A DNA stretch of 64,000 nt from Catonia carolina. Its lineage: Eukaryota > Arthropoda > Insecta > Hemiptera > Achilidae. The translations under genes were made by a program, and so were the position numbers. Numbering within the stretch: position 1 is the stretch's first letter; the number at the start of each line of letters is the position of its first letter. The DNA is taken from assembly GCA_035578175.1 (NCBI GenBank), contig JAQMRL010000014.1:17308274-17372273 (forward strand), written 5' to 3'. Below, in pieces: positions 22,865 to 34,251 of this stretch. The notes under the pieces were generated by a model that worked only from the letters and a program-made list of their open reading frames with translations, was not told where the DNA came from and searched no databases.

Positions 22865-23395
22865 ATTGCTGTTAAAATATAGGTGTTTTCTTTCGTGAAT
22901 CGGACCTGGAATTCCATGTAATATTAAAATTAATCGATCACAATACATTGACGTTCAACATTTTGGGCGGATGTTGGATGTATAAATTTCCTTAAATTTT
23001 TAAATAAAATATCTGTCACAGATTTTGGTGTTTCATTTCAGAATGGATATTGTTATTTGTTAAATACGTGATAATTTTGGTAACACGTATCGCGGGTATA
23101 GATAGCCTATCCGTTTTAAAATATGTATTTTCCTTTGGAAGAGATAAAATTTTAGTGGTCAAGCAACGGTTTTGTTTTAAATTAACATTTTCAGCCCATG
23201 TTTACCGTTGTTTGTTTTAAACTGATTCAACAAATATTTAACGTCCAAGTTAACGAACATTGTTGGTTTGGTAGAGGGAGGAAACATAAATTAGTTTTAG
23301 TCACCGAAACGTAGGGGTCACATGTCAACCCTTGGAGTACACGATTGTATAACATTTTGATTTCCCATCCAAATTAGTTTAGACCTATCTATCTC
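22865..23395. other. unassigned stretch
   Basis: AT-rich; no open frame, repeat or RNA feature could be supported. Confidence 0.3.
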
Positions 23396-23424
23396 TTTTT
23401 ACTTTCGCTTGCCTATATGAATAT

Positions 23425-23811
23425 GTTGTTGTTTAGGTCAACAGCCGAAGGGCTGGTTTGAACCTCTAGAGGTTTTACTAAGTAAAAACGAGGAGTAAGG
23501 TGGTTTACCATTGCCTTCCTGACTGAGTTGAAAGAGTATGCTTATCAACATGCCAGGCCCTCCGAAAAGCACTCACTTTCCACCCTGCAAATGACACCTT
23601 CACTTCATTCACCACAGGGTCTGGCTGCATAGTGAAATTCATTACTCTCAGAGGAGATAACTCTGACTAGTGTCTTTTACACCTCTACCTCTTCTGTTCT
23701 TAAATAGTTCAGTCATATAAGTGGCTGACTATGTGATAAGAAACAGAACTATTTTTTTTAGCCCTGGACCAAACAGATAGAGTGCAATTAAAATAACACT
23801 CCACCTGCCCG
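23425..23811 (-). repeat. Rep-B inserted in Rep-A
   Basis: Runs from GTTGTTGTTTAGGTC to CACCTGCCCG. A 7-bp duplication, TGAATAT at 23418 and 23812, flanks it and interrupts the CTATATGAATATATAG motif of Rep-A. Confidence 0.85.
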
Positions 23812-23889
23812 TGAATATATAGGAAGGATAATGCCCATATAGGGCAAATGGATAGTTAAATTAATTGCACTCGATCTGTTGATTCCAGG

Positions 23890-25493
23890 TGTAACGATTA
23901 TAAGTATTTTATCTAAATTTAATTTTGATTCCTTAATTTTTATATTTTATTTGTACCTCGAATACTTGATTCTATTAATATTGTAGGTTCACATTTTGTA
24001 AGTTCTGTATTTCTTTTTAAAATGTTATTGAACTTGTGGTAATGTTATATTTTTTTGTTCGTTAGAAATATGTTGTAGTGAATTTTATAATTCTATTGTG
24101 TGAGTGTCTGGTCTATTTTTCACTCCACCCTCCGCACCTTTGTTTGAGGTCATTTACTTCTTGGGGTCTACGTGCGTTCTTAGCAGTAGGCTACATCGGA
24201 TGTTTCGCTTGACGTACTCCGATTGGTTGGTTGATATGGCGTGATCTTCCATAGAGTCCCGGTGGGGGATGCGTTGACGGTATTTCGCCCTGTCGTGTTC
24301 TGACTTTGGTGCAATGAGGAAGCATAGGTTAAGTGTGTAATTGCCATAAGGGCAAAAATGAGGCGGTATCAATCTTATTTTATGTTAGCTATGTTGTTTT
24401 TAGTTTAAAGTAAAGTTTATTATGTTCTTTTAGTTTTTTTTGAGCTGTTGTCGAATTAAGTAAAATTTATACATCATTATGTAATTTCAAAGCGTGTACT
24501 TCCATTTTATTTCTTGCACCCGACGCTACGGAAATTTTTGGGTAAGTTCGAATCTATTTCTTTGTTAAATTGTTGTGTTATGTCTTGTGATTGATTTCTT
24601 GGGCGTAGGGAAATGATGTAGGGTCTGAGCACCACACTGACCTCGTTTTAATTAATCGCAAAAGCTTCTTGTTTTAATTTTAACGTTTAATTGGGTCATA
24701 AAGTTTTTAGGTACCTTTGTTAAAGTAATTTTGTAGAGATATTTTTTTTTTTGTATTTGCGATTAGCTTATAATGTTAATTTGTATGAAGCAATGGAATG
24801 GGAGAAATAATTTATAGTAAATTCATTTTATAATGTAATGTTATGTATTCTAATTTTGGGGTTAAATGGTAAAATCGCGTTCTAGGGGGGATATCTTGTA
24901 TTTTAGTAATTTCTGCCAGCTACAGAAATTTGATTGCTGTTACAGAAAAATCCTTAATCCTACATGTGGAGATCCTTCATTTGGAGATTCATTTAGAGAT
25001 TCATTTGGAGATTCATTTGAAGTCAAAGAAAAAATGGCTAGATATTACATCATTCTGGATTAATCGAAGTTGGATTTTCTCCGAAGTAAATGGTTACGAA
25101 TATTGTGAAATCTCCAGGGATTCACCCAAACTTCCGTTGTGTGAAATTGAATTGTCGGTGATGTAGAAATTTTATTTTGTTATTCTTGATGGAACTTAAT
25201 ATTCTTTAAATAATTGTGTATCTTATAAAATATATATTTTTTTAACTTTGATATGTTGTTGGATCCACAGCTTTAACTTCCTTATTATGTATATTTATTC
25301 AACAAACTTAATTTTTTTTTTTTTAAATTAAAATACTTAGTCATCAGCATAACAGTTTTAATTTATTTGTTTTGTTTCCCAAAGTGACACAACCTTTTTG
25401 TTGTGTGGTAAATCTCATCTCCAGGAATTCTTCCTGGAATGAAAGTTCTGAGCTGGATTGAGATAAAGTTTAGGGTGCAGAGCGGCTCACAAC
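23890..25493. mobile_element. 1.6-kb insertion, possibly an LTR
   Basis: The split of the Rep-B copy defines it: Rep-B stops at GATTCCAGG and resumes at GCTACAAA. The insert starts TGTAACG and ends CTCACAACG. It has no long open frame; a minus-strand frame at 24154-24372 shows no domain. A small tandem array with unit GATTCATTTGGA lies at about 24966-25020. The TG start and CA close to the end suggest a large solo LTR, but no target duplication could be confirmed. Confidence 0.5.
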
Positions 25494-25541
25494 GCTACAA
25501 AAAAATAGTTCTGTTTCTTATCACGTTGTCAGCCAATTATA

Positions 25542-26476
25542 CGAGGTGTAGCTATTATAAAACGAGACTGAAGTTGTAAAAAATTTAATTTTAATTTTAT
25601 ACATAATCACTTATTGTCACCTTCAATATACACTCCTTCTCTATCCCTACAACACTTCAAGCGAATTTTCCATTGTTGGAAACAGTGCTGGAAGCCATCT
25701 TCTGTCAACTGCTTCAGGACACCTGCCGCTCAAAAATGTTTGAAATGAAGCTCGCAAAAATGTTTGTACTGATACTTTGTACGCGATTGAAAATGGCCCA
25801 CATTTTTTGAAAACGATAATAACATGTGATGAAACGTAGTTTCATACTTATGATCCGGAAACGAAGCGCCAATCCATGCTATGGAAGAGCCGAACTTCAC
25901 CGAGAGCCAAAAAAGCTTGAATGAGCAAGTCTAAATTTAAAGCAATGATGATCGCTTTTTTATATCCATGGGATTGTGTTTCTTTACTAGGTTCCTGAAG
26001 GTCAAACAATTAATCAATATTACTACCTTTAGGTACTTACTAAACTACGTCAAAGTTAAGAAAAAACGCCCCGAAATGTGGAAGGACAAATCATGGGTTC
26101 TCCACCAAGACAATGCGCCAGCTCATTCCGCGTTATCTGTCAAGAGGTTCCTATCCAAGTACAGCATCTAAGTGTTAGAACATCCACCTTTTCACCAGAT
26201 CTTGCACGATGTGACTTCTACCCGTTCCCTAAGGTGAAATCTGCATTAAAAGGGACAAGATTTGAGTCTGTGGAAGCTGTAAAAGAAAAAGCGCCACGTG
26301 TCCTGAAGGAGCTGACAGAATATGACTTCCAGCACTTCTTAACAATGGAAAATTCGCATGGAGCGTTGTAGGAATAAAGAAGGAGTGCATATTGAAAGTA
26401 ACAATAAGTGATTATGTATAAAATTAAAATAAAATTTTTTATAACGTCTGTCTCGTTATTTAATAGCCACACCTCG
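25542..26476 (+). mobile_element. mariner derivative A, palindromic ends
   Basis: Begins CGAGGTGTAGCTATTATAAA and ends with the complement; TA lies on each side (25540, 26477) within Rep-B. The first 190 bp are an inverted copy of its own 3' end, replacing the normal 5' end. The plus-strand relic from about 25760 contains ENGPHFLKTIITCDET, with Trp replaced by a stop, then YDPETKRQSMLWKSR, HQDNAPAHSALSVKRFL and SPDLARCDFYPF. The three catalytic Asp positions remain but stops and frameshifts inactivate it. Confidence 0.85.
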
Positions 26477-26966
26477 TATGACTGAACTATTTAAGAACAG
26501 AAGAGGTAGAGGTGTATAAGACACTAGTCAGAGTTATCTCCTCTGAGAGTAATGAATTTTACTGTACAGCCAGACCCTGTGGTGAATGAAGTGAAGGTGT
26601 CATTTGCAGGGTGGAAAGTAGATGCTTTTCAGAGAGCCTAGCATGCTGATAAGCATACTCTTCCAACTCAGCGAGGAAAACAATAGTAAACTACCTTACT
26701 CCTCGTTTTTACTCAGTAAAACCTCTAGAGAGGTTCAAACTATCCTTTCGGCTGTTGACTTAAACAACAGGAGGAAAGTATTGTTTACATGCATGTACGT
26801 ATGTTAAAAAAATATATCAAGAACAGAACATTCTACGAAAATGAAACTTGAAACTTAAGCTAGGTACTGATAATGGACCCGTCACGAGCATTTTAATCAA
26901 AATCGGTAAACAGGAAGTTGTAATTTCTCACATTTTTGCGATTTTTTTAAAAACACCTCATGTACT

Positions 26967-27143
26967 TTTTTTTTTTTTTTTTGGTTTAACGTCCGACTGT
27001 TTTGCAAATTGCTGCTAATGCAGACGGTGAAGGATGAAATGAATTTTTGTAACGTATGAAAAAATGCCATGCCCGAGTGGGATTCGAACCCAAGACCGCG
27101 TAATGAGAGGCGAGCACGTTACCAACATCGCCAACGCGGCCGG
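26967..27143 (-). mobile_element. SINE-1, complete
   Basis: The minus strand reads a tRNA-like head with GGGTTCGAATCCC (B box), then the SINE-1 body with CCGTCTGCATTAGCAG and CAGTCGGACGTTAAAC, and a poly-A end. A perfect 13-bp duplication, CACCTCATGTACT at 26954 and 27144, flanks it. Confidence 0.9.
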
Positions 27144-27310
27144 CACCTCATGTACTACATTTTTATGCTCTATAAGGTCGAGTAGGCGCCATGTCTACTA
27201 AAAATTCTTGGAGAGACTGTGCTCTCGTTAAAGAAATGGTATTTTTTTAAGATCCCGGCCTTAATGTGCATTTTAGGGAAAATTTTTTATAATAAATGTT
27301 GTAGACAATT

Positions 27311-27632
27311 TTTTATTCCTAATTTGTGTACGTTTGCAATCTGTTTAATTTAGAACAATAAGCAACCCCATGACCCAATGAGATGAGGATGATGTGTATG
27401 ACGTGTAAATGAGGTGTAGTCTTGTACAGACCCAGGCCGACCATTCCTAAGAGAGTATGGGTAATTAAACCCCAACCATCAAAGTACACCGGTAACCACT
27501 GTCTATTATTCAAATCCGTATAAAAGTAACTACCTTTACTAGGATTTGAACCAGGAACCGTCGTCTCCGAAAATCAGCTGTTAAACAGCTGATTTTGGCG
27601 ACGACTTTACCTCTAGACCAACCCGGTGGGTC
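27311..27632 (-). mobile_element. SINE-3, tRNA-derived, complete
   Basis: Read on the minus strand: CCCACCGGGTTGGTCTAGAGG (A-box region), an AATCAGCTGTTTAACAGCTG palindrome, GGTTCAAATCCTAG (B box), then a body of about 220 bp ending in AGGAATAAAAAA. A perfect 13-bp duplication, GTTGTAGACAATT at 27298 and 27633, interrupts Rep-A. A second copy is at 48846-49170. Confidence 0.9.
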
Positions 27633-28058
27633 GTTGTAGACAATTAAACAACTTTTATTCCAACCATTTCTTTGTATAACGCTTACTTTAGCGGTAATTA
27701 ATGATTTTCTGTTTATTTTCCATAAATATCAGTAAAAAAATGAATTTTTTAAGATTCGGCCTCAGTATTGTATTTTACGACAAAGTGTATAATCAAGTTT
27801 ATAGGAAATTAAAAGATCTACAACTTTTATTTAGAGCATTTTTCTCTACAGAGCCTAGTTTAGCATGAAAGAGTGATTTTCTGTATTTTTATGCCAAACA
27901 GGTTGATTTTCATTCGGCGTCTTTCACTCATAATTAAAATTAGGTTATGTTTATTGAGGTAAGTTAGATTGTTTATTTTTAATGTTTTATAACTAATTTT
28001 AGGTTATATTGTTAATCATTTGCATTGGCAAAAGGAAGTCGTGTGAGTGTTTCACACT

Positions 28059-28670
28059 CTGTTAAGATAACAGTTTTCTGTAGCTATACAAAAATATTTA
28101 AAAGTGTTCATTGCTTGGTTTGTTCCTACAAGACTCAAATAACACTTGGAAAATCAAATCGTTAAAAGGATTCGGGAAAACCTGGAAAAATAATAAACTA
28201 GTTTATAGTAAAATACCCCACTGAGAATGTATAATTTAATAGATTTATTTTATGTTTGTATAAAATATAAAAGGAAAATAAAATTGTCTGTCAATAAAAG
28301 AAAACAGTATCTGGGAAATGGAATGTTTTCCCGCTGTTGAAAACAAAAATAATCATTTATTTTTATGTGCAATACCTACAGTTAAAGGGTGCCTTTGATT
28401 CTCCTATATTCTCTTAAACTGTCATAAACTTAACTCTTGAACGATTCCCGTTCTGTTCAAATGTTACTGGTTTTTTATATCGAAAGATGTTTGGATAGTT
28501 TTTCAAACCATAAATAAAATCTTGATCGTCTCAATGGCGTCATGGTTAAGATAATGTTGAAGTTCCGGCTTCGATTCTTGGTTTTATGACCACCGCTCGT
28601 TCAATAAAGTTTATTTTCAGAATTGTAACCGGGAGAGTATCAAGTCGAATATTAACACTATGTAACCTTT
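28059..28670. other. unassigned stretch
   Basis: AT-rich with no open frame above 70 codons that shows a domain; no repeat match. Confidence 0.3.
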
Positions 28671-28764
28671 TGCCCATAACAGGGAATTGGTGTGTTAAAT
28701 TATTTGCATTCGATCTGCTAGTTCCAGGGCTACAAAAAATAGCTCTCTTTCTTATCACATAGTC
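28671..28764 (+). repeat. Rep-B 5' fragment
   Basis: Starts GCCCATAACAGGGAATTGG and stops at ATCACATAGTC, directly joined to a Rep-A. Confidence 0.7.
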
Positions 28765-29400
28765 TACGATTTTCTCAAAAACGGCTCCTACGATTTTTTT
28801 TTAAATCGCCTCATTTACTACATTTTTATGCCCTACAATATAAGGTCGGCGCCATGTCTGCTAAAATTCTTGGAAAAGCTTTGCTCTTGTAGAAAAAATA
28901 ATTTTTTTTAAGATTGCGGCCTTAGTATGAGTTTTAGCGCAAAAATGTATATAATACAAGTTGCAGAAATTTTAAAAACCTACAACTTTTATTTCAAACA
29001 GTTTTTTTATATAACGCTTAGTTTAGCGGTAATTAGCAATTTTCTGTGTTTTTCCATGAAAATCTGTAAAAAATCAATGCTTAAAGATTTCAGCCTTAGT
29101 ATGCATTTTACGACAAAAGTGTATACAATCAAATTTATAGGAAATTAAAAGATCTACTACTTTTATTTAGAGAATTTTTCTTTACAGCGCCTAATTTAGC
29201 GTGAAAGAGTGATTTTCCGTATGTTTAAGCAAAACTGAGGTTGATTTTCATTTTTCATCATCCACTTTTGATTAAAGTAAGGTTATGTTTTTGAGGTTAG
29301 TTTTTTGTTTATTTCTAATGTTTTATTACTAAAGTTAGGTTATATTGGTCATTACCTGTATTGGCAAGAAAAAATCGTGTGAGTTTCACACCAGATTTTT
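28765..29400 (+). repeat. Rep-A 3' two-thirds
   Basis: Starts at CGATTTTCTCAAAAACGG and ends CACACCAGATTTTT; the 5' part with the TG tract is absent. Confidence 0.8.
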
Positions 29401-29697
29401 ATATTTCCCATAACCGGATTTTCTCATAACCGACTTACCCTAGATTCCAGTCAATCCGGATAATGGGGTTTCTATTGTAATTCCGTTACAAATTACCATA
29501 TTTAGCCTACTCTTGTACGACGCGCACCCCAAAAACGGAAGTAAGTTTTTAAGAAATAATAAAATCTAGGTAATTAAAACTCCTATAGAAACTTCACTTA
29601 ATTACTCAGCCAAATTCACCTTTAAAGTTGCAACTCCGTTTATATTGACAACCCATCTTGACGACGGTCTTCTTCAATGTACTAGTCTTCTACGTTA
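29401..29697. other. stretch with a pogo-type terminus
   Basis: Near 29410-29465 are CCCATAACCGGATTTTCTC and AGTCAATCCGGATAATGGGG, resembling pogo/Tigger terminal sequence. No partner was found; the rest is unassigned. Confidence 0.35.
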
Positions 29698-30040
29698 ACC
29701 TAGCGTCGTCAACGCGCATGTTGGGGGGGGGGGGAAGAGTTTGCCACTAACGGGAGATATTGTGCGTGAGGGTGGGGAGTCACCGTGCAACGTACAACTA
29801 GCGCTATCGCAGGAGATACGTGTGTGAAGACGCACGCACGCTCAAGTGCCTTTGCGCATTTATCAAATGAAAATGTTTGTTTTTTTCTGTTTCATCTTTT
29901 TTAGTTTATTTCAGGGTTTTAATTGTACATCACATTTATTAATTCAATACACAATTTTAAAACAACAGATACAATACAATTAGCATTATAATTATACTTA
30001 ATAATACATTTATTATTAAACCTATTTTTTAAAACAATAT

Positions 30041-31423
30041 TTATGGTAATGGCTGTATACCTTCTAAATCTTCTTCATCAGTGTCTGACTCGGAATTATC
30101 AGCACTGTCATCACTACTGCTGCCAAGCGCAATAATCATTTCGTCTGCCATCAAGTCTGCTGCCCTGTCAGATTCGAAAAACTCATTTTCTGTTTTACGA
30201 ACATGGTCACAGCAGTTCTTCCAAAATTCCGGAGTCAATTCCTCAAACTTTTTATTTACCATATCTCTCACGTCATTTATTGTGTTGCCAATATTACAAG
30301 CCGCTATGTCGTTTTTTACTCTTGCCCATATTAATTCGATCGGGTTGAGTTCTGGATGATATGGCGGCAATCTTAATACGCTGTGTCCGTGTTCTTCCAT
30401 TATTTTATCAAAGTAAAATTCTGCTAAACGGGGTTTGTTTAATTTTACTAGCTCGTATAATTCCGAATTAAACATACTAGCACAACATGGAATATTTCTT
30501 GATCTCAACCAGTCCAGTAATATGTCCTTTCTGCTGTTCGAATTTGGTGCTGGAGACAATATTTTGTTGTGGTATGGTGCATTGTCAATAACTAGAACAG
30601 AATGTGCAGGAAGATTCGGAATAAGCTGCGTTTTCAACCATTTCTCGTAATTCTGTGCATTCATATCGTTGTGATAATCCCCTGTTTTCTGCCCAGATTT
30701 AAAAATCAGCAAGGCACCAGTCACTCCTCCATTCTCATTCCCAGCATGTGCAATTATTAGTCTCGATCCTTTTGATATGTTTTTCTTATAACCATTACTT
30801 GTGCCATCAGTCCATGCGAATGGTTTACCGTGGGTGGAATGGATATACGACTCGTCGGAATAAATAATCGGGCGTCCCTCTTCTCGATAAATTTTAATTT
30901 TTTTCAGAAACATGATACGTTTGAATCTGATGTCGTGCTTTTCAATTAAAATTTTACGATTGTCTTCAGTTCTTTTCCACTTGAAACCCATGTTGTTCAA
31001 AATTTTCCGCAATGTTTCTATACAAACGTTGAGTCCTAGTTCAGGATTTTGTGTTTTCAAGGTGGATAAGACTTTCCCCAAAGTTGGTAGTTGTTGATAA
31101 TTTTTGTGAAAATTATAAACGATATTCCTCAAAGCAGACTTCTGAAAACTATCAAGATTTGTTTTCTTTATTTTCCGGTCTCGAGTTTTTCCTGGTGTAC
31201 TAAATGTGTCATTTGCCCCTAATTTATTCGATTCCGTAATAACTTTTCTTATTGTGTGTACCGATATTCCACAGAGATTAGCCACGCGCTTGTGAACATC
31301 GGAACGTTGCATTTCAGGGTTTTCTGCTGAAATATTACTAAATACATTCATGATTATGCATTTACTCTGGCTTTTAAGAGCAATCCCTGCTCCCAAACGG
31401 CGTGCAGATCTTGGCTGAGGCAT
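30041..31423 (-). CDS. DD82E transposase of the IS630-Tc1-mariner group, intact
   Basis: An uninterrupted 460-residue protein. Residues 28-65 form a helix-turn-helix (NPEMQRSDVHKRVANLCGIS) like that of the relative at 62 kb, and a second DNA-binding region covers about 90-160. The catalytic residues appear as Asp190 (YSDESYIH), Asp280 (VIDNAPYHN) and Glu363 (PPYHPELNPIELIWARVK). The 82 residues between the last two match the DD82E spacing used to define the Sailor group. The C-terminus (434-454) is strongly acidic. The start is supported because MPQPR also begins the frame in the related copy near 62317. It should cut and paste the element at TA sites. A domesticated host gene is possible but less likely, given the terminal repeats and relatives nearby. 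Confidence 0.9.
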   Translation of the reverse strand: MPQPRSARRLGAGIALKSQSKCIIMNVFSNISAENPEMQRSDVHKRVANLCGISVHTIRKVITESNKLGANDTFSTPGKTRDRKIKKTNLDSFQKSALRNIVYNFHKNYQQLPTLGKVLSTLKTQNPELGLNVCIETLRKILNNMGFKWKRTEDNRKILIEKHDIRFKRIMFLKKIKIYREEGRPIIYSDESYIHSTHGKPFAWTDGTSNGYKKNISKGSRLIIAHAGNENGGVTGALLIFKSGQKTGDYHNDMNAQNYEKWLKTQLIPNLPAHSVLVIDNAPYHNKILSPAPNSNSRKDILLDWLRSRNIPCCASMFNSELYELVKLNKPRLAEFYFDKIMEEHGHSVLRLPPYHPELNPIELIWARVKNDIAACNIGNTINDVRDMVNKKFEELTPEFWKNCCDHVRKTENEFFESDRAADLMADEMIIALGSSSDDSADNSESDTDEEDLEGIQPLP

Positions 31424-31440
31424 TATATAAATAGAAGTGT

Positions 31441-31577
31441 AAAGTATTAAAAAATACTGTTTTAATAATAGTATTGAAAAATACTGTTTCAGATATAGTA
31501 TTGAAAAATACTGTTTAAATAATAGTATTGAAAAATACTGTTTCAGATATAGTATTGAAAAATACTGTTTAAATACC
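31441..31577 (-). repeat. palindromic tandem array upstream of the DD82E gene
   Basis: Five units of about 27-28 bp, each with the core AGTATTGAAAAATACT (six-base inverted arms around GAAA; the first unit is slightly altered). Linkers alternate between TTTCAGATAT and TTTAAATAAT, giving a 56-bp higher-order unit. The same core, in three units, lies at the equivalent place at 62348-62441. Confidence 0.85.
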
Positions 31578-31794
31578 AGTCACTAAGCTGACTTCACTAG
31601 TAAGCACAGAACGATGCGACTGATCCACTTCTACGTATTGCATCGAACACGAAACGGTTCCCCTACTCCTTACTTCCTATACAACTTCTACCTTCACCCC
31701 CACCCATTCCTCTACAACAGGCGTACCGAAACTAGCCTTCTGCGCATCCTACAACTACGCTAGGATAACTTGGAAAAATTATAGAACAATAGTC

Positions 31795-32156
31795 ATTCTT
31801 CTTCTTCTTCTTCTTACTATCAAGGATTAGGCATAAGCCTGTACCAAACTTACAAACCATCCTGTACGTCTACACAAACACAAGAGATTCCAACCCGTAC
31901 ATCTCGACTACTGCCATCTTCTTCGAGGTCTTCCAACCTCCCTTCTTCCAACTGGAACATATTCCGTCACTTTTAAAGGTATTCGCTCCTCTGGCATCCG
32001 TTCCAAATGTTGGCTTTATTGATTCCGGTACTCCTCCACTTTTTCATTCAAGCTAAATACACCCAAATCGGATCTAATTTCCTCGTTATGTATTAGATCC
32101 AGCCACGAGCAGCCCTTCACCCTTCTTAAAAACCTCATTTCAGCTGCTTGGATCCT
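31795..32156 (-). mobile_element. LINE 3' tail with GAA repeats
   Basis: The minus strand reads AAEMRFLRRVKGCSWLDLIH then EEYRNQ, a stop, and HLERMPEERIPL, the C-terminal end of a LINE protein, and finishes in GAA repeats (31798-31816). The same piece with almost the same 5' end is at 53510-53868. Confidence 0.75.
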
Positions 32157-32745
32157 ACTTTATTGGCGTTTTCTACTTCTTCTTAGCTATTCTTCTACTT
32201 ATGGTAATTTTCGTTTTCCCCGCGAAATGCTCTTCTCTTTTTATTGGAATCTTGAATCTTCTATTAGTTCCTTCTCCAATCTCCTACGCAGGATTCCGGA
32301 ATGTCATACTTTAATTTCTTCTGATTCGAAACAAACTTTTAATTTTTCACCAGCAGTAAATGAACGCAAACGCTTTACAGAACTCATTTTCACTTAATAA
32401 ACTGTCAGAATCAAATGCACCTGATCATGACTGAGCTGTAAACTGAAATGTATGAGTTGTACGTAAACGGTTTCTTTACCGTATATACTAAAATCCCCGA
32501 AGACGAACTGAACAGACATTTTTGTTGTGAAGCCTTACACCGGATGTGAGTCACAACTACTTGTTATTTAACAAAGTGCCATAGTCGTTGTTAAATCCAA
32601 ACAAATTGCATTTCTTTAAACAAACATTACTTCTACCCAATATGCCATGAACAAATTAGCTTACCACCGGACAGTATTTGGCGATTTAGACTATCATAGA
32701 ATCCAAGAACATACTGGTGTTTTATCTACCAGAAAACCCCACATT
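32157..32745. other. unassigned stretch
   Basis: No coding or repeat signal could be supported. Confidence 0.3.
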
Positions 32746-33320
32746 CAGTAGCGTGCAAATTAATCCGAACACATTTCACATCCAACAATCATTTAAACAT
32801 CCTTAGAAAAAATGTTTTGGGGTTGTTTTAGATTTGAAGTCCCTTTTTCTTTAATTCCAGTAGACGGTATGTTAAAAGCGATGGATATATCAAAATTCTT
32901 AAGTCAATAGTTGTGCTACAACTTCATAAGAAATTCCCACAAGGTAATGGTGTGTTCTAACACGATTTAACACTACGCCATGTTGCCAAGAAAGTGAAAA
33001 TATATTTTGAACATGAAAACATTAAAGTGTTGTCATGACCAGGTAATTCCGCAGATATAAGCCCAGTTGAAAATCTTTGGGCAATAGTGAAAAACCGACT
33101 CTCAAAAGTGGATTTTACTACAAAAATAATCTCATTGTGTAGCAATAATCTCGGCATGGTTTCGAGACGAACAAATTACAAATTTTGTAGTACACTAATT
33201 GAATCTATGCCAAATTGTATAGTATGTGAAATGATAAAAAAAGGAAACATATTAGTTCCTAAATATTCACAAATTGTACGTATATATAAGTAATTCTTTT
33301 CGTAAATAAAGTTACTTTTT
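32746..33320 (+). pseudogene. Tc1-like transposon relic
   Basis: Starts at a Tc1-type terminal sequence, AGTAGCGTGCAAATTAATCC. Decayed plus-strand coding follows: MFWGCFRFEVPFSLIPVDGM, then HVAKKVKIYFEHENIKVL, PGNSADISPVENLWAIVKNR (the last catalytic region, Glu in VENLWA) and, after another shift, AIISAWFRDEQI. The whole N-terminal half is missing and there are several frameshifts and stops. AATAAA near 33306 may be its old polyadenylation signal. Confidence 0.8.
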
Positions 33321-34251
33321 ATTAATTAACATCTGTGTTTGGAGGTGCACCTACGAATTTTGCGTTAGATTGTTAGAAAAAACGCGAGGTGTGCGTTGTA
33401 CGCGAGTAATTACGGTACATTAATAAAATAATAAATATAAAAATTAAATCACAGAACCGCGATTTATTACGTATGCTAAACCGTTCTTCCATAATTGAAT
33501 TGTATCAAATAATGTGGCTCACCCTGTAAGAAATTCACCTCTATTTAGTCTTGCAATAAGGGGGCGCGGGCGCAATTGATATTCAAGCATATGCTTGTAT
33601 AATAATGTGTGTTAAACATTATGGAAATGTCTGGCAAGAGTATTCGGAATAATGAGCGTAGTATTGTTAAAGAGAGTATACCTCACCCCTTGTGCGTAGA
33701 ATTGGAGACAGGCTCGGAGACATCGGTCTGCCAGAGTCGTTTGTTTTGGACAGTTTAGCGGAGAAAGGGTAGTGTACTATATTATAGAGATAGAATAAAG
33801 ATAAAGCGGAATTAGGGTGGAAGAGAGGGTCACTGAGAAACAGCCAGACAAAGAGCGAATCAGATTTAAAGTTTAAAGAGGAATAAGGATAAATTTAATG
33901 AGAGAGATTCGGCGTTCTGTGGGATTCCTGTTGAAGACGTACAGACTATTTTGTATGGCGGCAAAGGGAACTATTTCCCCTTAAAGTTTCCCCACGAACG
34001 TTTTCAACTCTTGGCATCGAATCAAATTGTATTCTATAGGCCAACGAAGTCCGGTGGTATAGTGTAAGTTCAGCTACCTAAGCTTTGCTTCCAGTTCCCT
34101 CTTACATCTCATATCCCTACTTCCAAATAAAATACTCACCGTTCTTCCCTCAGGATAAACTATTCAAAATCATTCTTACAAAAAACCCTGAAATGATATG
34201 TTGTGGGTAGGTAAATATATTTATGGAATTTTTCACCATTTCCTGGTGCAG
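33321..34251. other. unassigned stretch
   Basis: AT-rich to 33550 then more purine-rich (about 33780-33900). No open frame with a domain and no match to other repeats. Confidence 0.3.

Larger units (their letters stand above)
23829..26768 (+). repeat. Rep-B split by an LTR-like insert and a mariner
   Basis: Pieces at 23829-23889, 25494-25541 and 26477-26768 join into one Rep-B. The flanking Rep-A bases AGGAAGGA (23821) and AGGAGGA (26769) form its target duplication. Confidence 0.78.
23396..28058 (+). repeat. Rep-A interrupted by six other elements
   Basis: Pieces of a single Rep-A copy occur in order at 23396-23424, 23812-23828, 26769-26966, 27144-27310 and 27633-28058. The pieces between are insertions with their own target duplications. 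The usual TG tract is absent; the site reads CATGCATGTACGTATG. Confidence 0.8.
29698..31765 (-). mobile_element. DD82E (Sailor-type) transposon, apparently complete
   Basis: TA lies at both edges (29696-29697 and 31766-31767). The ends are short inverted repeats, ACCTAGCGTCG at the left and TCCTAGCGTAG on the complement of the right. The only gene is on the minus strand and intact. An array of palindromic repeats (31441-31577) lies just upstream of the gene. The element is 2068 bp if these ends are right; the terminal match is short, so the edges are less certain than the gene. Confidence 0.7.

Noticed and set aside
24154..24372. 72-codon minus-strand frame as a host exon
   Set aside because: It lies within the 1.6-kb insertion, has no recognisable domain and no convincing splice signals.
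31441..31577. CRISPR-like array
   Set aside because: The repeats are short palindromes with non-unique alternating linkers in a eukaryotic transposon; there are no spacers or cas genes.
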